From Actinospica robiniae DSM 44927 (lineage in GTDB: Bacteria > Actinomycetota > Actinomycetes > Streptomycetales > Catenulisporaceae), in NCBI RefSeq assembly GCF_000504285.1, contig NZ_KI632511.1, positions 9,654,154-9,718,153 on the forward strand: a DNA stretch of 64,000 bases, read 5' to 3'. Below are positions 38,561 through 47,844 of the stretch, piece after piece. Below the pieces are notes generated by a model. The model had not been told where the DNA came from and did not search any database. It saw only the letters and a program-made list of their open reading frames with translations. The number at the start of each line of letters is the position of its first letter. Position 1 is the stretch's first letter. Both the position numbers and the translations under genes were made by a program.

Positions 38561-38950
38561 GTGATCGAGTTCCATCTCGACACACGCTCCGGCCTCGCCC
38601 CGTACCTGCAGATCGTCGGGCAGGTACGCCAGGCGCTGCTGCTGGGGCTGCTGGCGGAGGGCGACAAGCTGCCCACGGTCAAAGAGGTGGTCGCCAAGGT
38701 GGCGATCAACCCGAACACGGTGAGCAAGGCGTACCGCGAACTCGAGCATCTGGGCCTGGCCGCGGCCAAGCCCGGCGTCGGCACCTTCATCACCCGATCC
38801 CTGGGCCAGGCCTCGCTCGCCGAGCACGGCCCGCTGCAGCAGGAGCTGCGCGCGTGGCTGGGCAGGGCCCGCGCGGCCGGCCTGACCGAACCGGGCATCG
38901 AGGCGATGTTCCAGAGCACCTTCCGCGAGAACCCCGAAGAGGAGTCATGA
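38561..38950 (+). CDS. GntR family regulator (YtrA-like)
   Basis: 129 aa. It starts MIEFHLDTRSGLAPYLQIVGQVRQALLLGLLAEGDKLPTVKEVVAKVAINPNTVSKAYRELEHLGL, a GntR winged helix, with only a short C-terminal tail, as in the YtrA subfamily that controls ABC transporters. The GTG start at 38561 follows AGGAG. It shares an ATGA overlap with the ATPase gene, so regulator and transporter are co-translated and probably autoregulated through the palindrome just upstream. Confidence 0.93.
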   Translation: MIEFHLDTRSGLAPYLQIVGQVRQALLLGLLAEGDKLPTVKEVVAKVAINPNTVSKAYRELEHLGLAAAKPGVGTFITRSLGQASLAEHGPLQQELRAWLGRARAAGLTEPGIEAMFQSTFRENPEEES

Positions 38951-39849
38951 CCGCGGTACTTTCGGCCCACGCGGTGGGCAAGAGATACGGCCGGCGCCAG
39001 GCGCTGGCCGAGTGCACCCTGGAGATACCCCCCGGGCACGTCGTCGGCCTGGTCGGGCCCAACGGCGCGGGCAAGACCACCCTGCTCAAGCTCGCCTGCG
39101 GGATGCTCGCGCCGAGCAGCGGCCGGATCGAGGTGCTCGGCGCCTCGCCCGCGGCCGGTCCCGCGCAGCTGGCCCGGGTGGGCTACGTCGCGCAGGACAC
39201 GCCCACCTACCGCGCGCTGAGCGTCGGCGACCATCTCAAGCTCGGCGCCAAGCTCAACCCGCGCTGGGACGCGAAGGCCGCCCACGACCGGATCCAGCAG
39301 CTCGGCCTCGACCCGAAGCAGAAGGCGGGCAAGCTCTCCGGCGGTCAGCGCGCCCAGCTCGCGCTGACCCTCGCCGTGGCCAAGCGGCCGGAGCTTCTGC
39401 TGCTGGACGAGCCGGTCGCCAGCCTCGACCCGCTCGCCCGCCGCGGCTTCCTCGCCCAGCTGATGGAGTCGGTGGCGGAGCACGAGACCAGCGTCATCCT
39501 CTCCTCGCACCTGGTCTCCGACCTCGAACGCGTCTGCGACTACCTGGTCCTGCTGGTCGCCTCGAGGGTCCTGCTCGCCGGGGAGACCGACGATCTGATC
39601 GCGCGTCACCACCGGATCGTGTGCACGCGGCGCGAACAGGCGGATCTGCCCCCGGGCCTGCGCGTCGTCTCGGCCACGCACACGGAGCGGCAGAGCACGT
39701 TCATCGTGCGCGGAGAGACCGAGCCGCCGGTCGGCGACTGGGCCGCCGAGCGCCTCGACCTCGAGGACTTGGTGCTGGCCTACATGGAGCGCGCCGCCCA
39801 GCCGGCCCTGAGAAGCGAGCCGACCGATCTGACAGGAGTCGCACGATGA
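38947..39849 (+). CDS. ABC transporter ATP-binding protein
   Basis: 300 aa. Walker A VGPNGAGKTTLLK, Q-loop VAQD, signature LSGGQRAQLAL, Walker B LLLLDEPVASLD and H-loop SSHLVSDLERVCDY: a complete nucleotide-binding domain. The C-terminal 80 residues form a small accessory domain. Start and stop both overlap neighbours by ATGA. It powers the membrane protein encoded next. Exporters of this type often deal with antibiotics or cell-envelope stress; the substrate is unknown. Confidence 0.94.
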   Translation: MTAVLSAHAVGKRYGRRQALAECTLEIPPGHVVGLVGPNGAGKTTLLKLACGMLAPSSGRIEVLGASPAAGPAQLARVGYVAQDTPTYRALSVGDHLKLGAKLNPRWDAKAAHDRIQQLGLDPKQKAGKLSGGQRAQLALTLAVAKRPELLLLDEPVASLDPLARRGFLAQLMESVAEHETSVILSSHLVSDLERVCDYLVLLVASRVLLAGETDDLIARHHRIVCTRREQADLPPGLRVVSATHTERQSTFIVRGETEPPVGDWAAERLDLEDLVLAYMERAAQPALRSEPTDLTGVAR

Positions 39850-40883
39850 TCTGGCTGACCTGGCGTCAGTTCCGCGGCCAGGCGGCGACCGGTCTCGCCG
39901 TCCTCGCCGCGATGGTGCTCTACCTGGTGATCAGCGGCCTGGCGATACGCCACGCGGTCTTGATCGGTCACATCGCCTGCGTCTCGCAGGACGACTGCGG
40001 CGATTCGGGCTGGTCGTTCTTCTTCGCCCACACCGCGATATTCAACTTCACCCAGGTGCTGTTCCTCGCCGTGGTGGGCCTCGCCGGGATCTTCTGGGGA
40101 TCCCCGCTGATCGCCCACGAGTTCGAGGCCGGCACGCATCAGCTCGCCTGGAACCAGAGCGTCACGCGCGGCCGCTGGCTCGTCGCCAAGCTCCTGGTCC
40201 TCGGTGCCGTCTCGATCGCGGTCGTCGGGCTTCTCGACGTGCTGATGGCGTGGTGGTCCCGGCCGCTCGACCCGATCGCGAAGACCCGGTACTGGGCCCA
40301 GGTCTTCCCCACCCACGGTTTCGTGGCGATCGGTTACGGCCTGTTCGCCTTCGCCACCGGCGTCACCGCGGGCCTCGTGCTGCGGCGCACGGTTCCCGCG
40401 ATCGCGGTCGCGCTCGCACTCTTCGCCGGTATGCAGATCCTGATGCCGACGGTCGTGCGAGCGCACCTGGTGCCGCCGGCGACGCTCACCTATCCGATCG
40501 ACCAGTCGATGGGGGACTTCACCAGTTGGGACTACGCGACCATGGGTCCGCAGCACTACATGCACTTCGGCGGGCTGCCGACACCGCAGGGTTCGTGGAA
40601 GCTGAGCGAGTCTCCGGTCGAGACCGCCGACGGCCGTCCGGTCGAGATGGCCGCCTACGCGAAGTGCTTCGTCGATCCGGCGGAGGGCACCGCGCAGGAG
40701 AAGGGCGGCGGCTTGGACCTGGGGCAGATCGGCACCTGCCTGGCCGGCTACCACCTGCACGAGAGCGTCACCTTCCAGCCCGCGGACAACTACTGGCCGA
40801 TGCAGTGGGCTGAGACGGGGGTCTTCACCGGGCTCGCGCTGCTGATGTCAGGCTTCTGCTTCCTGTGGGTCCGGCGCCGCTGA
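39846..40883 (+). CDS. ABC transporter permease (ABC-2-like)
   Basis: 345 aa, starting MIWLTWRQFRGQAATGLAVLAAMVLY. Six TM helices with a long extracellular segment between helices 5 and 6 (~220-315, containing three Cys). AHEFEAGTHQLAWNQSVTRGRWLVAKL is the cytoplasmic coupling region typical of these two-component exporters. Overlaps the ATPase by ATGA and the convergent reductase by 36 bp at the 3' end. Confidence 0.88.
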   Translation: MIWLTWRQFRGQAATGLAVLAAMVLYLVISGLAIRHAVLIGHIACVSQDDCGDSGWSFFFAHTAIFNFTQVLFLAVVGLAGIFWGSPLIAHEFEAGTHQLAWNQSVTRGRWLVAKLLVLGAVSIAVVGLLDVLMAWWSRPLDPIAKTRYWAQVFPTHGFVAIGYGLFAFATGVTAGLVLRRTVPAIAVALALFAGMQILMPTVVRAHLVPPATLTYPIDQSMGDFTSWDYATMGPQHYMHFGGLPTPQGSWKLSESPVETADGRPVEMAAYAKCFVDPAEGTAQEKGGGLDLGQIGTCLAGYHLHESVTFQPADNYWPMQWAETGVFTGLALLMSGFCFLWVRRR

Positions 40884-41534
40884 AGCGCCCGTCGGGGCGG
40901 TCCGGCGCGGCTTGAGGGCGGCGAAGCGCTGCTCGGTCTCGCGCAGCAGCCGCTGCCGGTCCGCCGAGTCGCGTTCGGTCACCCGGTCGTAGTTGACCCA
41001 GGTCAGATCCTTGACGCCGATCTTGGCGAAGGTGCCCTTGAACAGGATCTTCGTCAGCGGGTCGCGGTACCACCAGCGGTAGGCGGCGTGCGGTGTGGTC
41101 ATGATGGAGAGCACCGTGACGCCGCCGAGCCGCGGCATCAGGTTGCGGAACGGATTGCCCTTGGCCGCGGGCAGTTCGTCGAAGACGACGCCCTTGGTCA
41201 GCACCCGGTCGAGGAAGCCCTTGGTGGCCGCCGGCATCGCCTCCCACCACACCGGGAACGCGAACACGAGGTGGTCGGCCGCGAGCAGCCGCTGCTGGTA
41301 GTCGAGGACCTGCGGGTCCACCACCCGGCCCTGGCGCCAGGCGGCGAGGTCCTGCGCGTTCATCGCCGGGGAGAAGTCGTCGGCGGCCAGGTCGATCAGG
41401 TCGACCTGGTGCCCGGCCCGAGCGGCCCCGCCCATCGCGGCCGCGGCCACGGCAGCGGTGAAGCTGCGGCGGTGCGGGATGTTCTCGGCCGAGGTCAGCG
41501 TGTAGGGGTGGTCGAGGATCAGCAAGATGCGCAT
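40848..41534 (-). CDS. NAD(P)H-dependent FMN reductase / quinone oxidoreductase, flavodoxin fold
   Basis: 228 aa. MRILLILDHPYTLTSAENIPHRRSFTAAVAAAAMGGA, LVFAFPVWWEAMPAATKGFLDRVLTKGVVF and an AAYRWWYRDPL segment are the WrbA/NQO1-type FMN and quinone-site motifs. It should reduce quinones or electrophiles by two electrons. A MarR gene is divergent, with a large palindrome between, matching the usual MarR-controlled quinone defence. The last 36 bp overlap the ABC permease. Confidence 0.9.
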   Translation of the reverse strand: MRILLILDHPYTLTSAENIPHRRSFTAAVAAAAMGGAARAGHQVDLIDLAADDFSPAMNAQDLAAWRQGRVVDPQVLDYQQRLLAADHLVFAFPVWWEAMPAATKGFLDRVLTKGVVFDELPAAKGNPFRNLMPRLGGVTVLSIMTTPHAAYRWWYRDPLTKILFKGTFAKIGVKDLTWVNYDRVTERDSADRQRLLRETEQRFAALKPRRTAPTGASAAPDPQEAEA

Positions 41535-41565
41535 GGCGACGCTCCCGTGGTCAGGATCGGGGTGG

Positions 41566-41615
41566 ACGGTTTCTCGTGCAACTGTTTCCTCTGCAACAGT
41601 TGCACTCGAAACCGT
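41566..41615. promoter_or_regulatory. 50-bp palindrome between quinone reductase and MarR genes
   Basis: Arms of 21 bp with two mismatches around TCCTCTGC. The inner arms GTGCAACTGTT and AACAGTTGCAC are perfect and the outer arms ACGGTTTC and GAAACCGT are perfect. Its size would fit two MarR dimers. It lies between divergent starts 41534 and 41647. Confidence 0.85.
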
Positions 41616-41646
41616 TGCTTGTCAAACAGGTGGGTATCCTGGCGGC

Positions 41647-42096
41647 ATGGAGAGCACGCCGCTGCCCGACGACCTGGCCACGCTGTGGTTCCTCATCCGC
41701 CGTGTCGCGGGACTGATGGACCGGGGCGGGGAGGCGCTGTTCCAGCAGGAACTCGGCATCTCGCTGGCCCAGTTCCTGGTCCTGTCCGTGGTCGACGCCC
41801 ACCCCGGGCCGCTCAACCAGCAGGGCATCGCCGACCGGCTCGGGCTGACCAAGGGCACGGTCAGCCGGCAGATCGACCAGGCGGTCGCGGCCGGCCTGAT
41901 GAACGTCGAGACCTCCCCGCGCAACCGGCGGGAGAACACCGTCACCCTCACCCCGGCCGGCACCGACCTGGTCCGGCGCGGCGACACGGCCTTCACCCGT
42001 CAGCGTTCGGCGATCGTGTCCGCGGTCGATCCGGACGAGATGAAGGCCGCGATCAAGGTGCTCGGCTCGATGCACGACACGCTCAGCGGCGAATAG
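41647..42096 (+). CDS. MarR family regulator
   Basis: 149 aa. Helix LATLWFLIRRVAGLMDRGGEALFQQELGISLAQFLVLSVVDAHPGPLNQQGIADRLGLTKGTVSRQIDQAVAAGLM, then a wing (RRENTVTLTPAG) and a dimerisation helix: the MarR fold. It contains no cysteine, so a redox switch is unlikely and ligand sensing is more plausible. It most likely represses the divergent reductase and itself through the palindrome at 41566. Confidence 0.93.
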   Translation: MESTPLPDDLATLWFLIRRVAGLMDRGGEALFQQELGISLAQFLVLSVVDAHPGPLNQQGIADRLGLTKGTVSRQIDQAVAAGLMNVETSPRNRRENTVTLTPAGTDLVRRGDTAFTRQRSAIVSAVDPDEMKAAIKVLGSMHDTLSGE

Positions 42097-42210
42097 GGCC
42101 TGTCCGGCCGAGGTCAGCCTGTTGACGACCTGGCTCATCGAGGCGGGGGAGACCCGGTTAGGATCTTTCGCATACCTGAAGAGTCCGTTCGGCCAGAAGG
42201 ATGCGAAGCC

Positions 42211-42777
42211 ATGCCCGCAAACCCCCTCGGTGTCGCGCTGCGCAACCGGCGTGCCGGCCAGCACACCCTCGTCTGGGCCCGCCCCGAGCTGGCGGCCTCG
42301 GAGAACTTCGCCCTGACCAGCCCCGTGTTCGAGCACGGAGGCCCGATCCCGGCGGCTTACCGCGGCCGGCTGTTCGGCGCGAACGTCTCGCCCGCCCTGG
42401 CCTGGACGCCGCCGCCGTCCGGCACGGCCGAACTCGTGCTGATCGCGCAGGACCCGGACGTCCCCTTCGGCAAGCCGGCGACCCACGCGCTCACCCTCGG
42501 CATCGACCCGGCGCTCGGCGGCCTGCCGGACAACGCGTTCGCCCACCCCAGCGACGTTCCCGGCCTGCGGCACGGCAAGGGTCCGCTGGGGCGCCGCGGC
42601 TGGGCCGGCCCCATGCCGATCAAGTCGCACGGGCCGCACGCCTACGTCTTCCAGCTCTTCGCCGTCGATCAGGCCCTTGAGTTGCCCGCCTCGTTCACCC
42701 TGGACCAGGTGGTCGCCGCCATCGCCGGGCATGTGCTGGGCCGCGCGCGGCTCGACGGCACCTACGAGATCCGCTGA
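42211..42777 (+). CDS. YbhB/YbcL family (PEBP-like) protein
   Basis: 188 aa. FALTSPVFEHGGPIPAAYRGRLFGANVSPALAWTPPPSGTAELVLIAQDPDVP and SHGPHAYVFQLFAVD are the phosphatidylethanolamine-binding-protein signatures. No signal peptide is seen. ATG 42211 follows AAGGATGCGAAGCC, with a poor SD. Bacterial members are of unclear function, sometimes described as kinase or protease inhibitors by analogy. Confidence 0.9.
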   Translation: MPANPLGVALRNRRAGQHTLVWARPELAASENFALTSPVFEHGGPIPAAYRGRLFGANVSPALAWTPPPSGTAELVLIAQDPDVPFGKPATHALTLGIDPALGGLPDNAFAHPSDVPGLRHGKGPLGRRGWAGPMPIKSHGPHAYVFQLFAVDQALELPASFTLDQVVAAIAGHVLGRARLDGTYEIR

Positions 42778-42786
42778 GCTGCCTGC

Positions 42787-43626
42787 TTAGCGCAAGGCTC
42801 CGGCGCGCTCGGCGGCGTAGTCCGCGAGCGAGCGCGGGTCATGACCGGTGATCTGCCGGACGGCGTCGGTCACCGGCGTGTTGAGTCCATCGCGGATGAG
42901 CGTGTGCAGTCCCTGCTGCCAGATGACGAACCGTTCGTTCAGACCGGCCGCGCGCAGTTGATCAGAGTGCTGCTGCGGGTCGAGGGCGACGTAGGCCAGC
43001 TCGCGGTCGGCGGCGGAACCGAGCACGGCGAGCGCTTCGGTGTAGGTGAGCGACTGCGGGCCGGTCAGGTCGTAGGTGCGGCCTCCGTGCCCGCCGCGGA
43101 CGAGGGCTATCGCGGCGACCTCGGCGATGTCGCGGGTGTCGATGAAGCTGAGCGCGGCGTCTCCGTCGGGCAACTCCAGCACGCCCTTGTCCCGCAGTGG
43201 CGAGGTGAAGGCACCGTCGCCGAAGTTCTGCTGGAACCAGTTGGGCCGCAGGATGGTCCACTCCTTCCCGGAGTTCCGCACGTCCTGCTCCCAGCCGGCC
43301 ATGGGGACGACCTCGGGCAGCCGGTCGGCGCCGAGCACCGAGAGCAGCACGACCCGGCGGACCCCGGCCGGCTCGGCCAGCAGCTCGCGCACCAGGACGT
43401 CGGCGTCGGGCTGAGCGGTCGGGCCGACGATGTAGAGCCCTTCCGCGTCGCCGAGCGCGTCGGCCCAGGTGCCGCGGTCGGTCCAGTCGAAGCGCACCGG
43501 CACGACGCCGTCGGCCGGGGCTCCGGGGGTGCGCCCGCCGGCGCGGACCGTCGCGCCGAGAGAACGCAGCGCGCCGGTCACCTGAGTGCCGGTCTTTCCG
43601 CTGGCACCGATCACCAGGACTTCCAT
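42787..43626 (-). CDS. NmrA-like NAD(P)-binding protein
   Basis: 279 aa. MEVLVIGASGKTGTQVTGALRSLGATVRAGGR is the NmrA/QOR2-type dinucleotide fold, followed by VVLLSVLGAD, WTILRPNWFQQNF and GGRTYDLTGPQSLTYTEALAVL. It lacks the classical YxxxK, so it may be a redox sensor or a quinone/azo reductase. Divergent from an AraC regulator, probably its controller; stops are 9 bp from the PEBP gene. Confidence 0.9.
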   Translation of the reverse strand: MEVLVIGASGKTGTQVTGALRSLGATVRAGGRTPGAPADGVVPVRFDWTDRGTWADALGDAEGLYIVGPTAQPDADVLVRELLAEPAGVRRVVLLSVLGADRLPEVVPMAGWEQDVRNSGKEWTILRPNWFQQNFGDGAFTSPLRDKGVLELPDGDAALSFIDTRDIAEVAAIALVRGGHGGRTYDLTGPQSLTYTEALAVLGSAADRELAYVALDPQQHSDQLRAAGLNERFVIWQQGLHTLIRDGLNTPVTDAVRQITGHDPRSLADYAAERAGALR

Positions 43627-43767
43627 GTCATCGCTCCCTGATTCGTAGTCTCGCAGGACTCTTCGTTTCCGACGTCTCCTACGCTACGTCCCTATGGCCG
43701 GACGATGAATGTCCTGAGATCCGTGAAACATGTCTGATCGTCCGGCATCCGGCGCTAGCATGAGCGC

Positions 43768-44739
43768 ATGGATGTGCTCGCCGGCGCCCTCGCGGCGATG
43801 AGCGTCGGGCCGGCCCGCTCCGCCCGCACCGAGGTGCACGCCCCGTGGGGTCTTCGCTTCCGCGAGGTCGGCGGCTCGACCTTCCACGTCGTGCTGGCCG
43901 GCGGCTGCTGGCTGCTGCCCGACGCGGCCGGCGCCCCGCTGCGCCTCGAAACCGGCGACGTGGTGTTCCTGCGGCACGGCAGCGCCCACGGCCTGGCCGA
44001 CGATCCGGCCACGCCGTTGCGGGATTTCGCACCCGCCGGCTGGCAGCCCGGCACGATGATCGGCAGCGTCGAGATCGCCGGCTCCGGTCCTCGCGCGCTG
44101 TTGCTCTGCGGCGCCTACCAGCTCGGCCGAGCCCGTCCGCATCCGCTGCTGCGGGATCTGCCCGAGCTCCTGCACCTGCCGGCGGCGCAGGTGCGCAGCC
44201 GCGGACTCCCGGGAGCCGTCGAACTCCTCGGATCAGAACTCGAACAGCAGCGCCCGGGCCGGGACGGCATCGTCCCGGCCCTCGTCGACGCGATGCTGCT
44301 GCTGATCCTGCGCACCTGGTTCGAGGTGCGCGCCGGAGACGAGCGCCCGACCGGCTGGGCCGCCGCGATCGACGACCCGGCCGTCTTCGGTGCGCTGGCC
44401 GACCTGCACGAGCGGTGTGAGCGGCCCTGGACCGTCGCGGAACTCGCCGACCGGGCCGGAATGTCCCGGTCGGCCTTCGCGCACCGTTTCACCGCCTTGG
44501 TCGGCATCCCTCCGCTGGCGTACCTGACCTGGTGGCGGATGACCGCTGCCGGGCGGCTGCTGCAGGAGTCCGACGTCCCGCTGAGCGCGGTCGCCCGGCA
44601 GGTCGGCTACACCTCGGAGTTCGCCTTCGCCAAGGCGTTCAGGCGCGAGTACGGACTCGCGCCGGGACGTTTTCGGCGTTCAGCGGGGGAAGGTCAGGGC
44701 GCGGGCGTGGCGGCCGGGAAGTCGGCTATGGGGCAGTAG
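43768..44739 (+). CDS. AraC family regulator with N-terminal cupin
   Basis: 323 aa. The N-terminal AraC-binding/cupin_6 domain (GGCWLLP, GDVVFLRHGSAHGLADDP) is followed by a two-HTH AraC domain (~215-310; WTVAELADRAGMSRSAFAHRFTALVGIPPLAYLTWWRMTAAGRLLQ, then LSAVARQVGYTSEFAFAKAFRREYG). Divergent from the NmrA-like gene, 141 bp apart: a common pair in actinobacteria. Its 3' end overlaps the convergent secreted-protein gene by 46 bp. Confidence 0.93.
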   Translation: MDVLAGALAAMSVGPARSARTEVHAPWGLRFREVGGSTFHVVLAGGCWLLPDAAGAPLRLETGDVVFLRHGSAHGLADDPATPLRDFAPAGWQPGTMIGSVEIAGSGPRALLLCGAYQLGRARPHPLLRDLPELLHLPAAQVRSRGLPGAVELLGSELEQQRPGRDGIVPALVDAMLLLILRTWFEVRAGDERPTGWAAAIDDPAVFGALADLHERCERPWTVAELADRAGMSRSAFAHRFTALVGIPPLAYLTWWRMTAAGRLLQESDVPLSAVARQVGYTSEFAFAKAFRREYGLAPGRFRRSAGEGQGAGVAAGKSAMGQ

Positions 44740-45509
44740 TTCGGCTGCGTCGGATCGTACGCGTGCAGGCCGATGGCAATGCCCTGCTGCGGACTCGTGT
44801 TCACCGGCTGCGCGTCGTCGACGAGGACGAGGGCGTGCCAGCCGGTGATCGACGCGGTGTAGAGCGTGCAGTTGTCGATCACCTTGGTGTGCTGGCGGAT
44901 CGTCGCGATCGCCCGGCTCTGGACCCAGGTGGAGGAGTAGCTCGGGTCCGCCTCGAGCAGGTACAGCTCGTTCGCGTCGCTCGGGCTCACCGCCCAGAAG
45001 GACTCGCCGGCGGTCAGGTAGACGTCCGAGATCGACACCACGTCGTCGCTGTCGAGCGCGATGAAGCTGATATCGGGATCGGAGAAACCCGTCGTCCCCT
45101 GATGCGTCGGAGTCTTGATCTGGACCTCGGACGTGCCGTAGTCGGCCTGGATCGAGTACTTGCCGGTCTTCGCGTCGGTGACTTCGGGATCGTAGGTCTG
45201 CGGCACGCTTTCCGTGCCCGTGTTCGAATCCACGGCCATGAAATCCGTGTATCCGGCCCCGTAGGTGCTGGCGCCGAGATAGGTGCCGGCGGAATTGTAG
45301 AGGTAGAGCTCGTAGTTCGAGGTCGTGGTCGGGATTATCGCCGTCACCGACCAGTAGTCCCAGGTCGCGGTGTACTGGTAGTTCTGGGCGGCCGTGCCGG
45401 TGCTCACCCCGCCGTTGGCCAGAGCCGTGTTCGCGCTCGCCGTCTGGGCGGTCGCGGCCACCAGCACGAGCGCCGCGCCGACGTATCTCAGCCTTCGACT
45501 GACTTTCAT
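44694..45509 (-). CDS. Secreted protein of unknown function
   Basis: 271 aa. Signal peptide MKVSRRLRYVGAALVLVAATAQTASA, then a beta-rich, Tyr/Thr/Asp-rich body (NYQYTATWDYWSVTAIIP, NYELYLYNSAGTYLGAS, ADYGTSEVQIKTPTHQG, DPTQPNYCPIADFP) that resembles a wall-surface beta-sandwich; I recognise no family. Two Cys near the C-terminus could form a disulfide. It lies upstream of a decayed glycosidase gene and may have belonged to the same secreted set. Confidence 0.72.
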   Translation of the reverse strand: MKVSRRLRYVGAALVLVAATAQTASANTALANGGVSTGTAAQNYQYTATWDYWSVTAIIPTTTSNYELYLYNSAGTYLGASTYGAGYTDFMAVDSNTGTESVPQTYDPEVTDAKTGKYSIQADYGTSEVQIKTPTHQGTTGFSDPDISFIALDSDDVVSISDVYLTAGESFWAVSPSDANELYLLEADPSYSSTWVQSRAIATIRQHTKVIDNCTLYTASITGWHALVLVDDAQPVNTSPQQGIAIGLHAYDPTQPNYCPIADFPAATPAP

Positions 45510-45701
45510 GGTACCCCCTTGACTTCAAGATCCTCGATCACCGCGTGTGTCGAGGAGCAGGCGGAGCGTACCACCGGGCGCCGACACCGGACACGGGTGC
45601 GGCCGGTCCGGTCCGAGCGGTCGCGGGCACTGATACCCAAGCCATGATCCGCAATTTCTTGCTGCATTGCTTGCAGATATTTCGAAAGTTCCAACGACTC
45701 G

Positions 45702-46615
45702 CGTTCGGGATATCTGAGCACGTACGCCGCCTTCAACATGATCTCGCCGTGGATGGTCGGACGCATCAGCACCGCAGCGGACTCGGGCAGCTTCTACAAC
45801 AACGTCAACGTAGGCGACCAGTCGTAGTGCAACTCCAACGGCATCGACTACCAGCCCTGCGTCCTGCCCGGCGACCTCTCGGCCAACCAGCGCGCCCACG
45901 GCGACTTCATGTGGGAGCAGTTCTACAACATGGTGCGCGTGGGAGCTCAGGGCATTTACATCTCGATGTTCGACGAGTTCGGCGAGGGTAACCAAATCGT
46001 CAACACCGCGCCCGACCAGTCGACCGTGCCCACCAACTCAGGCCTCTACGCCCTCAACGAAGACGGCACCGCCTGCTCCGCGGACTACTACATGCGTCTC
46101 ACAGGTGACGGCGGACGCATGCTCAAGGGCCAGATCGCGCTCACCAACGTCCGCCCGACACAGCCTGTCGTCGGCACGACCACTCCGCCGCCCGCGAACG
46201 CGAATCTCGCGCTGGGCAAGCCGACCAGCGCCAGCGGTTCCACACAGGGCTACGTCCCGGCGAACACCGTGGACGGGAATCCGAACACGTATTGGGAGTC
46301 CGCGGACAACGCGTTCCCGCAGTGGTTGCAGGTGGACCTCGGCTCAGCCGTCTCGATCGGCTCGATCACGTTGCGCTGCCGCCGTCTTCGTCTTGGGCGA
46401 CGCGTACGCAGACGATCCAGGTTCTCGGTAGCACGGACAACTCGACGTTCACCTCGATCGTCGGGGCGACGGGCTACACCTTCAATCCGTCCACCGGTAA
46501 CTCGGTGAGCATCACGCTGCCGTCGACCACGACGCGCTATGTGCGGCTGAGCTTCACCGCGAACACCGAGTGGCCGGCCGGGCAGATCTCCGAGTTCCAG
46601 GTCTACGCAGGGTGA
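45702..46615 (+). pseudogene. Decayed GH71/GH99-like glycosidase with discoidin domain
   Basis: Reading starts inside the catalytic domain (YLSTYAAFNMISPWMVGR), hits an in-frame TAG at 45825-45827, resumes as CNSNGIDYQPCVLPGD and MWEQFYNMVRVGAQGIYISMFDEFGEGN (GH99-like signature), runs into an F5/8-type C domain, then shifts frame near 46374 (one base lost; the following frame gives LPPSSSWATRTQTIQVLGS to the stop at 46615). So there are three lesions: 5' truncation, nonsense and frameshift. The discoidin part resembles the C-terminus of the GH87 protein in this window. Confidence 0.85.
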
Positions 46616-46647
46616 AAGGCGCGAGCGCGCCATGACAGACTGGTCGG

Positions 46648-47817
46648 ATGGAAGATCAGCTTTCCGGTAATGACCTCGTCACAGACCTGCGCACCGCGCT
46701 GCGCGGCTGTGCCCGACGCCTGTCAGGCGCGCCCGCCACGACCATGGGCGAGAGCCTGTCCGCCCTGGTGGCGCGCGCGGGCGAGCTTGTCGGCGGCGAC
46801 GGGGGAGCGTTGCTGGACGAGCGGCCCGACGTGTACGGCGACGGCGTCGTCGCCATGCTCGAACGCCGCGTCGCCGACCTGCTCGGCAAGCCGGCCGCCG
46901 CATACTTCCCCACCGGGACCATGGTCCAGCAGGTCGCCCTGCGCTGCTGGGCGCTGGAGACCGGCAGCGACGTCCTCGCCACGCACCCGCTCTCGCACCT
47001 CGAGGTGCACGAGCGGCACGCCTACCGCGACCTCACCGGGCTGCGAGGGGTCTGGCCGACGGCCGAGCCGCGCAACCCGACGGCCGCCGACCTGCGCTCC
47101 ATCGCCGAACCGTTCGGCACGCTCAGCGTCGAACTGCCGCTGCGCGACGCCGGGTTCCTGCTGCCGGAGTGGGACGAGCTGGCGGCTGTCGCCGACGCCG
47201 CCCACAAGCGCGGAGCCCGAGTCCACTTCGACGGCGCCCGGCTGTGGGAGTCCGCGGTCCACTACGCCCGCCCGCTGTCGGAGGTCGCCGATCTGGCCGA
47301 CTCCGTGTACGTGTCCTTCTACAAGTCGCTGGGCGGCGTCAGCGGCGCGGCCGTGGCCGGGCCGGAGGAATTCGTCGCCGGGCTCAAGGAGTGGCGCCAC
47401 CGCTACGGCGGCCAGGTCTTCCAGCAGTGGCCGACCGTGCTGAGCGCGCTGATCGGACTGGACCGGGAGCTGCCGCGGCTGCCCGAGTACGTCGCCCACG
47501 CCAAGACCGTGGCGGCCGCGCTCGCCGAGGTCGGCGCCGACGTCCGCGGCGTACGCGTCCACCCCGAGCCGCCGCACACCCACCAGTTCCGGCTGTGGGT
47601 CCCGTTCGACGCCCGTGCGATGCGCCGCGCCGGTATCGAGCAGATCGCGCAGACCGGCACCGGGCTGTTCGAACGCTGGGCCCCGGGGCAGGCGCCCGGA
47701 ACCGCGTACACCGAGGTCACCGCCGCCACGGCGGCGCTCGCCTGGAAACCGGCGGAGATCAGCGCCGCGCTCCGCGACCTCCTGGAGCGCGCGGAGCCCG
47801 GCGGGTCGGAGGCTTGA
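46648..47817 (+). CDS. Threonine aldolase / beta-eliminating lyase family PLP enzyme
   Basis: 389 aa. YGDGVVAMLERRVADLLGKPAAAYFPTGTMVQQVALR, HPLSHLEVHE, VHFDGARLWESAVHY (PLP-contact Asp/Arg) and the Schiff-base lysine in SFYKSLGGVSGAAVAG are the low-specificity L-threonine aldolase motifs. It would cleave threonine to glycine and acetaldehyde. ATG 46648 lies 32 bp after the pseudogene. It converges on the CE1 gene, 27 bp between stops. Confidence 0.92.
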   Translation: MEDQLSGNDLVTDLRTALRGCARRLSGAPATTMGESLSALVARAGELVGGDGGALLDERPDVYGDGVVAMLERRVADLLGKPAAAYFPTGTMVQQVALRCWALETGSDVLATHPLSHLEVHERHAYRDLTGLRGVWPTAEPRNPTAADLRSIAEPFGTLSVELPLRDAGFLLPEWDELAAVADAAHKRGARVHFDGARLWESAVHYARPLSEVADLADSVYVSFYKSLGGVSGAAVAGPEEFVAGLKEWRHRYGGQVFQQWPTVLSALIGLDRELPRLPEYVAHAKTVAAALAEVGADVRGVRVHPEPPHTHQFRLWVPFDARAMRRAGIEQIAQTGTGLFERWAPGQAPGTAYTEVTAATAALAWKPAEISAALRDLLERAEPGGSEA

Positions 47818-47844
47818 CCCGCCGGGCCGCGCACGGCTCGGTGC

